The translations under genes and the position numbers were made by a program. A stretch of 64,000 bases of DNA from DASVTR01 sp036382855 (GTDB taxonomy: Bacteria; Acidobacteriota; Blastocatellia; Pyrinomonadales; Pyrinomonadaceae). The DNA is taken from contig DASVPO010000006.1 in assembly GCA_036382855.1 (NCBI GenBank), positions 62,001-126,000 on the forward strand, read 5' to 3'. The notes below the pieces were generated by a model that was given only the letters and a program-made list of their open reading frames with translations, was not told where the DNA came from and ran no database searches. Of the stretch, positions 63,216-64,000 are shown piece by piece (within the stretch, counting starts at the first letter, position 1; every line of letters begins with the position of its first letter).

Positions 63216-64000
63216 GCAATATTTAAGCCACCGGTCTGCGGAAATTGATGATAATCCGCATGAGGCATACCACCGGGACAGACGCAGAACCAAGTGTAGT
63301 CGTCGCTGAAGGTCAGCGGGCCGCAATAGCAATTGGTATTGTTGGGCCGCGTGTTGGGGTCGCACGAAGGCGACGGTGAGGGCGACGGACTTGGCGATGG
63401 TGTTGGAGTTGGTGTGGGTGTTGGCGTCGGACTAGGGCAGAGGACAAAATCAGTTTGAAGACAGTAGCCATTACCACAAGCCGTCCAAATATATGTAGGA
63501 GACCAACAATCTCCAAATTGGTCACTACAAGTAGTTCCCTCAAGTGCGTCTTTATTTCCACAATAGCAACTGCTGACGTATGGCCTAGAGCGGAAGCAAT
63601 CATTACCAGAACAACACACTCCTGATTGCAGGCTCAGGTTGAGAGAGGTCGAAGGAGACTCTCTAGATAAAAAATTTGCCAGCAGAAAACTTGCTGGCAA
63701 ATCATTCGTTAAGAATTTTGTAGGCTTGCTATGCCATGATACTTGCCGGACTTTCACGCCGTCCGGCTCACACCGCTCCCAGTCCCGCCTTTCGTTGGTC
63801 GCGTGTGGCAGGGCTACTCCATTACGTCCTGCAAATCCTGTTGAATCTCCGAAGCTCATTATCTGAAAGTGCAAGATGAGTTTCTTCGGCTCAGGCTTGT
63901 TCTCTCTTTGCCTGAACCGCGCCCAACTCTCTACTTGAATGTCTGTGAAACTGAAGACGTAAGTCTCACCCGGCTTAATCGGAATATCCTCTGCATCTGC
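63212..64000 (-). CDS. Truncated paralogue of the secreted Cys-rich protein, 5' end outside window
   Basis: 262 visible residues, reaching the right edge of the window with the frame still open upstream. It lines up with the neighbour: IPIKPGETYVFSF matches VPILPGQSITLKV, FGDSTGFAGRNGV matches FGDGTGLVGPKGI, the PT/PS linker and CDPNTRPNNTNCYCG block are nearly identical, and both reach H-x-FPQ-x-GG. There the match ends and this copy stops after LNIA. It therefore lacks the second half (including the calcium-loop part). It may be a shortened functional protein or a decaying duplicate. Confidence 0.8.
   Translation of the reverse strand, partial: ADAEDIPIKPGETYVFSFTDIQVESWARFRQRENKPEPKKLILHFQIMSFGDSTGFAGRNGVALPHATNERRDWERCEPDGVKVRQVSWHSKPTKFLTNDLPASFLLANFLSRESPSTSLNLSLQSGVCCSGNDCFRSRPYVSSCYCGNKDALEGTTCSDQFGDCWSPTYIWTACGNGYCLQTDFVLCPSPTPTPTPTPTPSPSPSPSPSPSCDPNTRPNNTNCYCGPLTFSDDYTWFCVCPGGMPHADYHQFPQTGGLNIA

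Overview
The window (about 58% GC by eye) most resembles a chromosomal segment of an Acidobacteriota bacterium, probably of the Blastocatellia/Pyrinomonadaceae type. The placement is inference from content: three large Oar-like TonB-dependent proteins with an N-terminal carboxypeptidase-regulatory-like domain, an SBBP-repeat/Calx-beta/DUF4214 surface protein, Gram-negative envelope machinery (a complete RND efflux operon and several lipoproteins), and few mobile elements. I found no insertion sequence, phage gene, CRISPR array or rRNA. One tRNA (Ala, GGC) is present.

Layout. 1-5.9 kb: the 3' part of an unrecognised protein, a two-ATPase/two-permease ABC-2 export cluster and a small coiled-coil protein. 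5.9-10.5 kb: proC, tyrS, an RDD membrane protein and a thiolase. 10.5-17.1 kb: Oar-like receptor 1, then CsbD, an SRPBCC protein with a very charged tail and a YflT-like stress protein. 17.1-25 kb: HAD phosphatase, GT4 glycosyltransferase, a signalling set (GAF histidine kinase, REC-GGDEF diguanylate cyclase, GNAT), an HxlR regulator and trxB. 25.2-27.9 kb: 3-hydroxyacyl-CoA dehydrogenase, PilZ protein, enoyl-CoA hydratase, a DUF3185-like protein and tRNA-Ala. With the thiolase at 9.3 kb these supply three beta-oxidation-type activities. 28-36.2 kb: the SBBP/DUF4214 protein, Oar-like receptor 2 and an APC permease. 36.2-42.6 kb: serine hydrolase with its GntR regulator, two tandem Crp/Fnr paralogues, a lone REC protein and a methyltransferase. 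42.6-50.9 kb (minus strand): RND operon of adaptor, pump, outer-membrane factor, truncated adaptor-like lipoprotein and two tiny membrane proteins. 51-58 kb: an unknown protein, a Spy/CpxP-like protein, an ECF sigma/TM protein/CnrX-like cassette and Oar-like receptor 3. 58-64 kb: a small unknown, a flavoprotein-GNAT fusion with a membrane partner, and two related Cys-rich secreted proteins, one of them truncated.

The most striking non-genic signal is a set of about a dozen intergenic elements built from 7-nt (once 8-nt) imperfect tandem words. Most are folded into long inverted repeats, and each locus generally has its own word. They sit at gene boundaries and sometimes abut start codons that lack a Shine-Dalgarno sequence. 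They recall the cyanobacterial STRR heptamers but are palindromic and sequence-diverse. A second regulatory signal is a textbook sigma-54 promoter in front of csbD, with weaker look-alikes before two Oar-like receptor genes. All functional calls come from reading translated sequence and motifs; no database search was run.
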